This document shows positions 36,834-50,800 of a stretch of DNA of 64,000 nt, piece after piece. Below the pieces are notes generated by a model, which was not told the origin of the DNA, did no database searches, and saw nothing but the letters and a program-made list of their open reading frames with translations. The translations under genes and the position numbers were made by a program. Source of the stretch: Ciona savignyi (taxonomy: Eukaryota > Chordata > Ascidiacea > Phlebobranchia > Cionidae); contig CH003369.1 in NCBI GenBank assembly GCA_000149265.1, positions 1-64,000 of the forward strand. Reading direction: 5' to 3'. Within the stretch, counting starts at the first letter, position 1. Every line of letters starts with the position of its first letter.

Positions 36834-38708
36834 AATTATGGGTCCCATTTGGAAAAATGGGACACATATTGTTTTTGTCCGTTTTTTTTTCGTTTTTTTT
36901 TTTCGTCAAAGGTTTGACAGGAATGGCTTGTGGCTCCGACATCTACCAGAAGGGCTGATGGAATTGCAATGAAATTTTAACATTTGTTAGCGCACATGGT
37001 CTAGATATGCAGAAACCAATATTTTGGGTAATTTTGCCAGGGGAATTCCCCTGGGAGGTGAAAAACCAAAATGGTATTTTTATCTAAAAAATTAGCTTTT
37101 TTGAACATAGGGATTGAACGTCTACTTCAATTTTAGTTAGATTTGGTATAATGTAAGAACATTAGCAACTGATATAACACTTTAATGAAATACAAAAAAA
37201 ATATCCAGGGAAATACCCTAAAAAACAAGATTTTGTTTTCAATCATGATTGTGACAGGCGTGGCTTGTGGCTCCGACATCTATCAGAAGGGGTAATTATA
37301 TTGCACTGAAAATTGGACATTTTTTAGACAACATGGTTAAGATATGCAGAAACCAAAATTTTGGGTGATAAATTCAGGGAAATTCCCCTGGGGCGTTAAA
37401 AACCAAAACGCTATTTTTTTCTAATAAAATTGCTTTTTTTGGGCATAGCGCTTGAACGGCTGTTACAATTTGAATCGGATTCGGTGGAATGTAAGTGCAT
37501 TAGTCACTGATTTAACACTTAGAAGAAATAATTAAATTACCTAGGGAAATACCCTAAAAATAGGATATGGTCTCAAATCATGATTGTGACAAGCATGCCA
37601 TGTCGCCCCGACATCTACCAAAAGGAGAAATGGAATCGCAATGAAAATTGGACATTTCTTAGACAACATGGTTTAGATATGCAAAAGCCAAAATTTTGGG
37701 TGATAAATTTAGGGGAATTCCCCGGGGACGTTAAAAACCAAAACGCTATTTTTTCTAAAAAATTTGCCCTTTTTGGGCATAGCGCTTGAACGGGTTTTAC
37801 AATTTTAATCAGATTGGGTGGAATGTAAGTGCATTAGTCACTGATTTAACACTTAGAAGAAATAATAAAATTACCTAGGGAAATACCCCAAAAAATAGGA
37901 TATGGTCTCAAATCATGATTGTGACAAGCATGCCATGTCGCCCCGACATCTACCAAAAGGAGTAATGAAATCGCAATGAAAATCGGACATTTGTAAGTCA
38001 ACATGGTCTAAATATGCAGAAACCAAAAATTTGGGTAATGAACCTAGGAGAATTCCCCTCCGACGTTAAAAAACCAAAACATTTTTTATAATAAATTCGA
38101 TTTTGTGGCCATAGCGCTTGAACGGCTGCTCTATTTTATAAAAATTTAGTGAAATGTTAAAACATTAGACATTCTGTGCCAATTAAATAAAGAAAACATT
38201 AACTGAGGTTAATTTTCATGAAAACGAAGATATGTTCCTGAATTATGATTGTAACAGGCATGCCATATCGCACTGACATCTCCAACAAGAAGTCGACAAA
38301 TCAGATTAAAACTTTAAGAATTGCTATATAACATGACTCAGTTATGTAAAAACAGAAACTTATCTATTAAACCCAGGGAAATTCCCTGAAACAATGAAAA
38401 ACTAAATCGGACTATTTGGGAATTTAGCTTTATTTCACTACAGCGCTTGAAAAGAAGCTATAATTTAAAACATTTGTGGTGAAATGTTCGTAAATTTAGG
38501 ACGTTTATTCTTTATTTAACTTAATATTGAAAATATGTTTGGTATGTTAACTATGGGACCCATGCGTTTATGCTTGCAGAAACAAAAACTACATACTCAG
38601 TGTATAAAATACAAATTATGGTTAGGATCCCTGTAGCATGAATATAGGGTATACAACAGGTGTTTTACAAATAGTGATGGTTAAACACGTGGTTGACACT
38701 CTCTAGTT
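36834..38708 (+). mobile_element. Tandem-unit repeat element, copy 3
   Basis: The left hairpin is 36842-36850 with 36855-36863 (CCCATTT pairing with AAATGGG). Units start near 36916, 37254, 37587, 37921 and 38251. The right end is CACGTGGTTGACACTCTCTAGT. It lies just after the SINE block and has no coding capacity. Its hairpin differs from copies 1 and 2 by a paired change that keeps the stem. Confidence 0.7.
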
Positions 38709-38745
38709 ATGATTGGGTCTTTATCGCGCGGGTAGTCGTACTCGT

Positions 38746-38800
38746 GCCTGAAGTCGGGTTACCGGAGCTATTGCGGTGTGTTTTATAGGATTGAGACATT
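38746..38800 (-). repeat. SINE body remnant
   Basis: GTCGGGTTACCGGAGCTATTG followed by GGTGTGTT matches the SINE body in reverse orientation. Head and tail are absent. Confidence 0.45.
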
Positions 38801-40210
38801 TTTTTAATTTATAATCACTAGCTTCAGTCTAATTGAACTTGTGGGGTTTTCTCGGAAAAGGGTTTAAGATAGGCTACGGGGCGTACGCACGTTTTTTCCC
38901 TGATTAAATTCTCTATCTACTTAGTTTTGTGTTCAGTTTTCAGCTGTTTTATGCGCGTAATAATGGTGTATTTACGATTGCTTATGCTTATTCTATTTTG
39001 TGATGTTAACTGGGTTATTTTAGTTGGAATTGTGGTTTTCTGATTTATGTTCCACATGATATAATAAACTTTCTTAGAAATTTAAAAAAATATTTCTTTT
39101 TAATTCGAAGATATCGACGATATTGCCAAAAATAAATTGATTGGATAACCATTTCGTGCTAATGACCTGGCAATCAGACCTGTCTGTCACAAGCGCGATC
39201 CAAAAAAGAAGTTAAATCAATATCGCAAAGTCTTTACGGTAATTTATCTTTCATGTTAAAAAAATAAATACCAATAAAAATTTTTTTTTTAATATTGATA
39301 TAAAAAAATATGTTCAGATAAATCCAACAAAAGAAAGTCAATCCATTTTTAGTTTTAACCTATTTGGCTGAATAAAAAAATACCAAAAAATGTAAATATG
39401 TGATCTCGTGGACTTAAACATTAGGTAAAATAACCATAATTACCAACAGACATGCCATCCTACGCCATCCCAAACAAGGAGCTTTTTAAATTTACTTCGG
39501 GTGGGAAAGGGCGAAAAGAACTATCCTGTTAAGTAATATATATCTAATAAGACAAATTATCATGATTGCTAAGATGGTTATAAAACCTGAGTACAGCATT
39601 CAATGGCAATATATTGAAATTCATCCAACCTATATTAAAATTCATCTAGAATAACCTGACCAACGGGTCACAGTGAATGTTTGTTTTAAGCATGATTGTT
39701 CGTCAATATTTTTAAATCAAATTTCAGGAAAACATGAATGATTTGCTTCATATAAAATATTTTCGGGAATTTAATATTTTACTACTTTGTGGAACAACAG
39801 CAGTTATACCTTGCGAATAAGACTGGATAAGATAGTATTAAATATTCATGTTTATAAATGGGAAACCCCATGGGGTGACAACACACGGGCAATGGTTTAG
39901 TTACTGTTCAACAGTAAAATTTTTCTTTGCAATTTTCACGCTCAACAAAAAATAGTTCCATGTGATATATATTATATATATAGCCTAACATATTACTAGA
40001 TGTTCTTAATTTAAAAGTAGGCTAGGCGATAATATTTTTATCCTACCTATGTTAACTCGTGCGGGTATGGTAGTGTTTTGGGAATCCAATCACTCGGCCT
40101 TTTGCTGGTTTAATATTTCAAATGCACATCCATGTTATATTGCGGTGAAATGTGAAGGCAAGGCTACTCACGACACACGATATTTCGTTGCTACCTCTTT
40201 AGCTTTAGTA
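38801..40210. other. Intergenic stretch with scattered repeat remnants
   Basis: No gene is seen. Positions 39840-39895 hold a reverse-strand SINE tail remnant (ATATTCATGTTTATAAATGGG ... ACACACGGGCAATGG). The remainder is AT-rich and anonymous. Confidence 0.4.
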
Positions 40211-40459
40211 GTTCCGGCCCGTTGGTCTAGCTCAGACTAGACTCTAGCGGTTAAATGCGTCGCCTTCCTATCGAAGGTTGCAGATGCGAAACTGGTCGCT
40301 AGCTAGTCGGTTGTGTTCTTGGGCAAGGTACTTTACGCACATTTGCCTGAACCCAGCGGGTTCTACCAAATTAAAAGAACGTGTCTAACATATATTGCCA
40401 GTGTGTTAACCCCTTTGATTTTCCCATTCACAGGGATAAACATGAATATCCTATCCTAG
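40211..40459 (+). mobile_element. tRNA-headed SINE, third forward copy
   Basis: The head GGTCTAG..CTAGCGGTTAAATGCG contains a short local duplication of the A-box, then the standard body and the tail AATATCCTATCCT. Part of the body (the CTCCGGTAACCC section) is deleted. Confidence 0.7.
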
Positions 40460-40568
40460 TTTTTGTGATAATCGTCGTTGATTTCGTCACCAGTAACAAC
40501 TGACAAAATTTCTAATTGCGCCCATCACACCGATCATGTCTGCGGTGTGGTTGGGGAAATTTAACGGA

Positions 40569-41008
40569 CAGGCCCGGTGCTAGGAACCGCGGGGCCCAAT
40601 TAGAAATGTGATGGCGGGGCCCCTACTCTTTATAGCAACATTTATGGCTGTTTATATATCATAAAATACATACCAGTACATACAAACTACAAAAATAGAC
40701 ATTTGATACTTGCTATAAAACAAATTAAAGGTAATGTGGATGCTTATTTACAATATATTGTTTTACTTCCAAACATATATATATTGTTTAGCAACTATAT
40801 TCATTATGACGTAACAGGCAGACACAGAAATTTAAATTTTACTTAGTTACGATGCAAAACAAATTGATATTATGAGAAAGAATATTATTTTACGTTTCAG
40901 TAGTATTTTAAACCTCGTAATACAGAAAGACCCCCGCTAGCGCGGGGCCCCTTCAAGGTGCGGGGCCCAATTTGATCTAATCGGTCAAATCGGCCTAAAA
41001 CCGGCCCT
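40569..41008. mobile_element. hAT MITE with perfect 8-bp target duplication
   Basis: 440 bp, bounded by CAGGCCCGGT and ACCGGCCCTG (terminal inverted repeats, one mismatch). It is flanked on both sides by TTAACGGA (40561-40568 and 41009-41016). Sub-terminal GCGGGGCCCAATT blocks occur near both ends. An 8-bp duplication with CAGG..CCTG ends is diagnostic of hAT. There is no coding frame, so it is non-autonomous. Confidence 0.88.
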
Positions 41009-41016
41009 GTTAACGG

Positions 41017-44000
41017 ATCCTCCACAGACAATACAATTTATGGCCGTTTAATATTCAAGCTTATAAGCTGGTTATAACAATCATGTCTAGGATACAAGCA
41101 CAAATCATGTGAGTTTTCAACTCCCATTTTCCAACGAAGCAAATATTGTAAGATTTAATTCCATTTAACTGTCGAGTTTAACCTAAGCTGGAGTTAATAA
41201 AAAAAAGGCCAAAGTTAAAATTTTATACTTTCAATGACCCATGCCATCAGGGTGAAATAAAAAAAATACCGTCTTCTAAACTGCCTATATGCATTACCGT
41301 AGTTCCATATTCCCGCCTAGAATAACACTATATCACCCCTATGTTGTCCTTCCTGCTACATTCACTTTCCGGTTAGGTTTAAAACAAACAACGCGTCTAG
41401 TTAAAATAAATGAGGTTTTAGTCCTATAAGCGCTGGTGGTGGGGTATCAAGGTCAATGCCGTGCAAGTGTGGTCACTTATTATCGCTTATGAATCAAGAT
41501 GGTTAATGCTGAAGTTTGCTCTAATTATGAGGTTGTTTTGTACAAAGCAATGTGGTGTTGATGAATGCTGCAATTATAGTTCGGTTTAATTGTGAAACCA
41601 ACGCACAGTACGGCTGTACGCAGAGGTGAGTCTCAATGACTGTACGCAGTTTGGAACCTCACATTATAGCGTGACAGAGTATTCGTCGTGGTAAGTCGCT
41701 CTGACGTAGCACATTAACGAACAATAGAGTCGCATTCGTATGGGCTGAGGATAACAGGTGCTTCGCTTATCAGTTTTACCTATAAATTTGTAAATTAACA
41801 AAAGGTGGGATTAACCCATCCCGATCAACTACATTAAATTTTTTTTTTTATATTTCTTCCCAACGTATGTGGACCATTTAAGATGTCGTGGAAAATTCAA
41901 CCGAATGGCCGTAGTTATTATAGATCCTGCGAAACGAAAGTTCACAACCGCAAGTTTCGCTTTTGAAAAACAACGAAAACAAATTTGTATGCTGTTCAAA
42001 GTCGTGAAGGAACATAAAAAAGCAACAGTTGTTTGGCTTTATACATGGGTCACAAGTAGGCCAACACATCAATGAGATAACTTCTCACATTTGTACAATA
42101 CTTAGGTCTGTTTCCTCTGAACATCTGCTGTGCTGTATGACGGGATCGTTGCGCGCATCGACAAATTAACTGTTCGTTACTCGACCGCCACATACATTTC
42201 TTAGTCACGGTGTTGTATTTAACCTGGAAACGTATGTTTTCTTTACGAAACACTGGCTATAAAAGCATTTTGACACGGTGACTGTGAACGTTGAAATTGA
42301 GAGAGATCATATTTTAACACCACCCCCGTTGTTTTGAAATATTTCGGCAACCTAAATAGAACATTACGTCACAATTACAATTTGAAATATCTAATTCCAT
42401 TCATACGTGGAAGCGGTTACGGGTATCGAAGAAAGTACCACCATTTGCTAAACTATGTAAATAGTGGTTGGTTTATCTCTGTAACAGGTTAAATCAGTTC
42501 AGTTCTGTAGATTTAAAACCGCAAATATTTCGGAGTAAGTTAAGTTATTGCATAAACCACGAGTATAGCTAAAAGTAACGCTCTTACCTGTATTGATATA
42601 TATTCTTTTTTTTTACATGTACTTGAATAATGTTGAATTTGTAGTTGGTAGGCAGATGTGAACTTTCTTTTATGGCGAATTTTCCAAACACAGACAGTTG
42701 GTAGCGGAAGGACAAATCAAAAAGTCGGAATTTTCAATTTCACTTAATCCTGTGCGATCAACACTTCGCCATCAAAGACGGCCGCATCAAATACGGCATG
42801 GGATTATTATCAGTCATCGTGTCAGCGTGTCAATCAAACGCGACCCAGCGCCCATCCGTTTCCCGTCGCGCTTGGCAAGGTGCTCGTGGTACAAGTTTGT
42901 TACTTGATATTACAAGCACCGACGACATACATGGCTTTAACCCCAATGTCATACCAGCTGGAAATTATATGCTGAATATTGGTGGCCGTAGTTTAATAAC
43001 TTCACACACCTGGCGAGCTGCGACACAGACGAAAGGGGAAAGAAAGACTGAACGTGACCAAGGTTTCAGGGAGTGCGAGTCTCATATCTCGATTGGTGAT
43101 GACGGCTGTGCAACAACTTTTACGACGTTATCAGTTCAATTTCTTGATTTACGTGGAAACTTTGTTCGGCTCCAGACGTTGTAATGTAACCCGTAAGATA
43201 CAGCGAAATGTACGAGTTAAATGACGTGCGAGAATAATCACACGGAATTGGGCCCATATGGCTTATAGATGTCAACTTTGTAGATAACACATTCATTGAA
43301 CAAATTTAATCAACCAAAACATAAGAAAAACGGGTTTGAAAACCTATTTAAAACTGCTCTGGCTTAATTTGGCAAACCCCCAAAAGATAACGACTTATTT
43401 TTGTAACGCAGAAGAAATTATCTTGTTGCAACATTAAGGTAAAACAAAGTCTTTCCTGATTCCCGAAAACTAAATTTATCTCATAATCCTTAGTATCGTT
43501 TACTTATCGCTTGGAAATAATTATAAATAATTTTTGAGTGTTATTCGTTTATTTACACCGTAAATAATTTTTTGTTTCAATAGTAATAATGGTAAAATTT
43601 GTTCAGATATTGCGCGTACAGCGTTGTACAACGCTTTAATTTGTTACTATTCTGTTGACTTCGCATCGATTTTACTTTCTTACAGTATGTATATAGTTTG
43701 TATTCTTCTTTACCAAGGCGTATTAAGAAAGGATATAATAGATCTACTTGTGTTTATCACATTTGTCGGGTCAACGAGTATTCGTCAGAATATGACATGT
43801 ACACAGTTAGGTAACCGAGAGTTTTGCAATGCATTGAATGTGGTAGTGACACTGCTACAGTTTTGTGTTAACACCTTGATAAACTGGACACAGGCAATGT
43901 CCGCTTAATGCATTGCACAGCCCAGTAGATCGTTTCAAGACCGGTACCTGTCAGCTGACAGTCCGGCGCACCACTGATAGAGCTAACATATCGAGTGAAA

Positions 44001-44576
44001 GTCATCTTTGTTTATGAATATAACCAAAATCATATATCTAAAGTTTCAAATACTGTATGAAATAAATATTTTATTCACCGAACGCACAACAATACTAAAA
44101 AGCACTGGGAATATTATTGTAGCGCAAGAAACAAGCGAACATACCAAGGTCGAAGGTCACGGACAGAGGAGTTTACACTTGAAGATAAGGATGGTGGGAT
44201 GGATCAAAGAAAGCAAAGAGTGCGATTAAAAATAAATTTGAAGCATGGAACTTGAATACAACGTGAGATTCGTGCACGGCTGGAATAGCAAAGATTAGAA
44301 ATTAGCAGGAAAAATTTACAAACCACTTTTCGCGCGTGGCAATGTTGTGTCAGCCAGAAATAGAAGGCTGCGTATGAGGAGGCTGAATGGAAGGTGAACT
44401 GAGGGGCTGACATAAATAGAAAATGTACAGTGAAAACACGCAATAGATCCGGGCTAAAGCGAAAATGAGAGTTAAAAAAATAAATAGGAAAGGGCGTAGT
44501 GAATTTGGGCACAACAGACGCCTTTGGTAACATGTACGATGATAGATAAAAAATGCGCTGAAAGCTGTTTACGTTT
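41017..44576. other. Intergenic stretch, no gene or repeat recognised
   Basis: Several short open frames exist (for example 42798-43184 on +), but none shows a motif, splice-bounded structure or conserved start. I see none of the SINE or tandem-unit repeats that crowd the preceding 10 kb. Confidence 0.4.
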
Positions 44577-44582
44577 TTTATT
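44577..44582 (-). terminator. Candidate polyadenylation signal of the FGF gene
   Basis: AATAAA on the minus strand, 266 bp past the FGF stop. A second minus-strand AATAAA at 44742-44747, about 100 bp past the stop, is equally possible. Confidence 0.4.
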
Positions 44583-44847
44583 ACGTATTGCTATATGTGC
44601 GAAAATACGTTAAAATTTGTTCTACGAACTGGCAGAATTTCATTGTGGTAGTGCGAGTTTGGAATCCCAGGATTCCACGCTTTCTAAGTAATCAGCGCCC
44701 TGTGACCGCAGCCACTGAACCGAGGTCGAGTTATTTCGTCATTTATTCTACCCCTGGCGTCGCTTGCAGGGCGGGGCAAGGTTTCTTCCACGACCAGCTC
44801 ATCAAAGCCAAGACTTTCTATGACTTTGGTCTTTACCATTTAGCGCC

Positions 44848-47800
44848 TTAACGGTTTGTCGCGTCATAAACCCTCGATTGTCGCGTCGTCTTCCCAGCTC
44901 TGTGCGTGCTTCCGGCGCCATGTTTCAAGCGTCGTGCTGCACCGCTCTTGTGCTGCCTTGATCTTTTACCATGTTTTGGCTCGTGAATTTCAGTTGAAGG
45001 AATTTCGGCAATGACGGAAGACATCGTTGGGTTGGAGTTAACCGGCACTGTCGTCATGTTTGTTACGTCAACAGTCGTCAGTTTACCCCTGGTCAAAGCA
45101 CGACGGCGTGGTCGCGAGATGCTGCTTCGGTCGTGAGGAAGAAAATGTGCAATTTTATCATTCTTGTTTGTTCCTCTCAAATTCTTAATTCTTCCTTTTT
45201 TTGTAATATGTAGATAGCAACCTTTGCAGGATAGCGACTCGTACAAGTTTTGGTTGTTTTGTAGAACGGTTTCATTAAAGAGGCATCGGTTCTTGTTGTA
45301 CGTTTTCTGTTAAAATATGTGATTAGATATCAAGAAACCATATGATTCCGGAAGTGTAATTTATAATACAATTAAACTAACGGCCACTTCCTTTTTTTAT
45401 AATGGTCTAGGAGTGCCATCAACGGGGACTGTTTATATGTTTTTGATGTCACAATGCCAATGGTTTCGAGTATCACGGGGTACATGCGATGCAGCAAACT
45501 ACGCTCCGTTTGAAATTCCTGCATTCCTTTGTTGCTGCGAATAATGGGTGGTTTGGTGCTAAACAATGCACCAAACGTGCTACTGTGTTTAACGATAAAT
45601 CAAGGTCGAGAGGCGTGCGATGTCGCGACCACACCAAACGCAAAGACATCGATCAAACCACTAACAAAGAAAAAAGTAAACGTCGTTACAACATTTTCAA
45701 TTTAGCATCTTCTGAAATACCGCCTAGTTTGGTCTAAAAGATTGTTCCAGAATGCCTTATGTCCACGGTCGAAAAACACACACAGGCAAACATTCTGTTA
45801 GCTTAGCATCGATACCCATATCCCTTTGTGTCCGAAAGTTCTGTAACAATCGTGTTCGCTTTGGACTCGCCGCGTCCTATCTTGCGCTGTTGCCATGAAC
45901 GATTATTCCTTTTATTCCGCAATCAACTGCCATGTCGCATTATACGATAAAAGTGCGCCAATTGTGGATATGTACCGTTGCGATAAGAATCACCATCTCA
46001 CCCATATGTACACGCTCATACATTCCAATCGCGAACTTTCTGAAAGAAGCCAGTGGTTAGGGCTTAATTCTGTGACGTCTCTTCACTCATTGTCGGAGTC
46101 GTAGCGATACCAGCAATGATAGTCTATTACACTCATAACCACGTATCAATATAGTCCACCTGGCGATGGTAGCAACGCAGACAGACTTTTTTTAACAGAC
46201 CACGAAAACTATTGAAACACGGCGACATGCTTAGTCAAACAGTGTGGGAATCTTTGCCTTGGCGCGGTAGCAATTTTCAAGATTCTTATCGCAAAACACA
46301 ATGGCTGACGTCTTGCGCTAATCTCTCCACATTATTTTCAATGGCCAAGTTTTCAATTTACGGAAAATATCCATAGCCTAGCCCATTACACGGTTTTATT
46401 CTTAATTTTAGTTGATCCTACACGAAAGGTTTTTGTAAAATGGCGTAAGGCCGAACACAAATAGACCATCTTGGCAGATAAATCTACACCCGACAACGAT
46501 GACAATTAATTAAGCATGTGTTTGGTATCAAATACCGGATCCAGCGCTAAATTTAGCTCGAGTTCAGGGAAACTATTATTTTTCTTTTTTCTTTCACGCT
46601 ACAAGTCCTTCCCAAAGAATTTTTGTCGTTTTATGTTGTCGCTTGGCTTCTTTAGCAGCTAACCCCTTGTTTCATTCAACGAACCAGAGTCCCGCCTTGC
46701 TTTGCCAATGTAATCGAACACTTATTTTGTGATCGTGTCTACATGTGTCTCGTCATGGTAATGTGATTCAAAACCCACTTTATTTATTAATCATAACTTT
46801 GAACAACTTTGTACTCTTCGCTACAGTCACTTTAACAAATAATGAAGGGGTTTGAATTTTTTAAAAGCAGGTTGTCACACAATAGTTTCCATTGTGACTT
46901 TTAACATTAGAATGCGTTTTACTAATTGCTTGGATGGCGTGCTGATATGTTTCTTGTAACATAATGTAAAAACCGTGTTTCTTTCGCGATGCTAAAACAG
47001 ACCATGTCTATCAGTGGAATTGCAATATTTTCAAATGCCGTCAAGCGTACTAGGTTATTCTTTGAAGTGAATTAAAGCAGATTTCATAATCCCAGTTTTC
47101 AACCACGCCTTATAATGTGATTATTTGTCGTTGAGTTAACTGAACTATGAATGGCCACACGTAGCGTTCAAAAACCAGCCAAAGGGGAATGGAAGTGGAT
47201 GCTTAATTAACTCTCTATGCAATCAACAATGATTGTAATATTGAAGATAGGGTCCGCTAAGTGTAGCGCGACTTCTTGAAAGACTAGTGTTTTCTGCATC
47301 CCGCTTAGAAAATACTTTAACGCTTCTAATGGTAATGAGTTTGTTCGGTCAACCTACCAAGCCAAAGGTATCGCTCTATTAAATTACGTAAGTCCCCGTT
47401 TAGCGCTTTAGTTCCAACTCATCTAAAGTAACTAATGAAAATTATTCGACACTTTACCATTCACGCTTTTGTTTAATCGGCTCGAGTCGGAAGCGGTCGG
47501 TGAGTTTTTTTATCAAATCTAACATCTAACATGCAATTATCGCGAATAACGGTTGATAAAAGGCACATTTACGTATATCCCCACTGACTTCGTCCGCTAG
47601 AGCATAGCAATTATGACGCAATTATTGATCGATAGTGACACGCCGTTCAGGGTGGACACGTGCCAAGCAACCAGCGATTTTACAAGTCACGATTTTTTGA
47701 TCAAAAAAACATGACACTTAAATTGTTCGAGTGTTGATTAACTTTATTTCGTTTCATGGAAAGGAGATATAAAATTCATGGGTAATTCGTTCTCATGATT

Positions 47801-50800
47801 TAACTCAGACAGCTATAAAGTAATCGTTCGACGCTTGTTAATTTCGCTTACCCTGGCTTTAACTGCACCTCGCTTCGTCACGCAGATGTAACGAGAGGTC
47901 GCAACACCGACGATCGCAACTCCAAAGATCTTTTTTCTCTCGACCCTCTCGAAACTCTTCATTTCTAGAACACCTAAACAAAAGAATATTTTAAGTTTTG
48001 GATTACCACATTCGTAAAAACTGACCGATAATTAAAAACAAATAAAGTGTTGCCTAAGAATACAATTAACTAAGGTCTACTTTGTTAATAAACCACATTG
48101 GTAAAAGCTTTTAAATTGCAACTTGTGTACTGGACATATAAAAACCCATCTTAGCTAGCAGGGTCTAATCAACGTATCAGCGGCCAGATGTACTGAATTA
48201 ATATCCGTAATTGCCACCTCCCTAAACGAAGAGCAAATGTCAAACACAATCCGACGGGGAAAGCGATTTATTGTGGGTGTGTGTGGCGGATTAAGTTTAT
48301 CTACATGCGGATATCGGCAACTGCTGATGGTTAACTGGCTGACAAAATGCTAACGTGGCCGCTCACCATTAGACGAGCGTTTCCATTAAGTCCCCGTTTA
48401 ATTGCAGCTTAGTGCAGAGTATAGCGTAGAAACTACGTGCAATTAACTACTTACTATCTTAACTTCCTTAAGCACTGGCTGATGAGTGCTCTAAATAAAG
48501 TGATTGGATAACTGGAAATTGATCGCGTGATGCGTACCTGCTCTTAAAACCTTTATGTCCCTTTGCGTGTTCTCGGATTATTTTGATTGGTTTCTCGATT
48601 ATTTAAACCCGCCAATGAACTTAACTTCTCGGTAGCAAATTGCCGCGAGGTGTTTATAACAACGCAATATGTTTTCATTTCTCCGCGTTTGTGTTTGTTA
48701 GCAGAGTTTGCGGGAGTGAAGTTGTCGTATATTAGTAGTATCGCCCAATTGAAGTTTCCACATAATCTTCCCCATTATGTTTTGTTTGCCAAGCGTAATC
48801 GGAACCATAACCGGAAATCGCCGCATTTAATACATTAAGCAAACTTAGAACATCAATAGTTATATCACTAAACTGTTTGAACATAATATGATCAAACCAT
48901 TTTCTTTCTCTACAGTATCCAGATGAAAGCAAGTATCATAATGTATCTATCCGCACGAGGAATATCCGGAAGGTTAAGTTTGTCAAAATATTTGTTACTA
49001 TACAACGCTCGTTACCATACGCGGAATGTGCAACTCTATGGTACACACGTCTCAACAGACGACAATCGCACGTCAGTCGACCCCAAAATAGTCGAAAAAT
49101 CAACACAATATCACTGACGAGTCGGCTCCAAAATGTATACCGCCTGGCCGTATCACACTGCTATGGTTACCGGATAACGTAACAGGTGTGAATATCGAAA
49201 CATGACGTCGAAATTCGACGTTGCTTTGTTATCTAGTGGCTAATTGACAGTTACATATTGAACAATTATACCTTATAAGCGCGGATGTCGTTAAACATCA
49301 ACGAATTAAAATATAATTTTCAACTATTAATCACCGGTGCGTATTGTGGTAATTTTACCTGGTCACCGAAGATTACTTGTAATTATCCCTAATTGTTTCG
49401 TTCGCCATGATCTTTGATAAATCATTTTTCGTTTTTTCCATTATAGTGTATTGGTAATTTAAAATACGCATTCATTTAGTGCATTATCCACTATAGCAGA
49501 AAAAAAAGAATGGTTACGCAATATTTCATCTTGTTTCGTTACACTGCGCCAATAATCGTTCAAACAGTGTGGGTTGTATAATATTATGGTTCGATTTAAT
49601 GCAAAGTAGCAACCCTGGCGAGTAGTCAGTCGGGTGGATGTGCCGGCATTGTTGTCGCAACAATGTATTGACAATCATACGCGTGGCGGTATTGCGTTCA
49701 CAATCCGGAAAACGTGTTAAAAGAAGCGCCGTCACTGTCGATAAATCTTACTTCTTGACCAGGTTGTTGCGGAAACAGGGAAATACGACCGACATTTTAA
49801 AGGTTAATTGTTTATTTACAAACTAACGCGTTTGTTTCCTACGTATTTAAGCTAAACGAAAGCGATACAAAGCAGTGATGCCCCAGATTAACGCGCGTTG
49901 CCACAACAATAAATCAACTCTGCCCCGTTCTCAGCAGTAGCAACACTGTGGCTTTCCTTCGACGAGGCCACACATAGAGATCGCGACCTTTGAGTTAGGC
50001 ATACAACCAAATGTAACAGTGTCCGAACATTCGGGTTACGATTGCGAGGAAGGTCTACAGGTGATCGCGTGACTGTTACATATACTTGGACAGACGGACA
50101 CTCGATTCTAATTCTGTCCACACGCTCTTTGCTGTGTACACAATATCGTTGCGTCGGATTCCGAGGTCTGGATCCATTCACTCGAACCAGTGCGCATCAC
50201 CTTAGGTAACACCTTGGAGTTTACGAAACGATGTGTATTGGTTATGGACCTCTTTATACATTGGCCAAATGATGGGACATTTGTTAACTTGCCCCGCATT
50301 AAACTATTTCAAAGAAATTTCTGGTATACACTTTCCAAGTGACATTCGCATGGTCAGCTTTATTGTTATTGACAATGACTAGCTATTAACCTCGCCTTTA
50401 CCACTACTAGAAAATCTATTGCGTGAAGTGCGTTTTAAAATTTTGTGCGATCCATTGAACAAGTTCTGACGAAGGCGAGAGAGCTGTGCAAATTTATTCA
50501 TCAAGCTCTCAGCAACAGTGTCTAGATACGCACGAGATCTCTCGCTTAGCATCACTTGTTGTGAAAATTATCCAGCAAACATTGACTGTGAACAAACACA
50601 ATTGTGATGCCGAACAAATATAATTGACATACAGACAAACAAAGCGGCATGTTTAAAGCCCTGTCCCCAGACTCGCCAAATACACAGTCTATGTCGCTGA
50701 GATGACTATTCGAACGCTATTCGGGTATGCTCTATCGGCCCATTTTTAAGAAGCAACGTTGTAACTAGTCCGTGTACCTTTCAGCACCTATAAATATACC

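Noticed and set aside
37580-37789. Open frame across the tandem-unit element
   Set aside because: Chance frame inside a repeat unit. The other units are not open in the same frame.
42798-43184. 128-codon plus-strand frame
   Set aside because: No motif, no homology I recognise and no paired splice sites. Composition fits chance in a locally GC-richer patch.
45980-46040. Splice-bounded 38-nt segment on the minus strand inside FGF intron 2 (acceptor CTTCTTTCAG, donor GTGAGA)
   Set aside because: Both flanking FGF exons meet in phase 0, so a 38-nt insert would break the frame, and it adds no FGF-like residues.
48732-48932. Minus-strand frame with NGEDY, first considered as the FGF middle exon
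   Set aside because: No acceptor in the required phase and only a weak donor. The true exon 2 at 47852-47973 has strong sites, correct phases and clear FGF residues.
49459-49735. Minus-strand frame with GCYFALN, also considered as an FGF middle exon
   Set aside because: No splice sites in the right phase on either side, and the resemblance is limited to a few residues.
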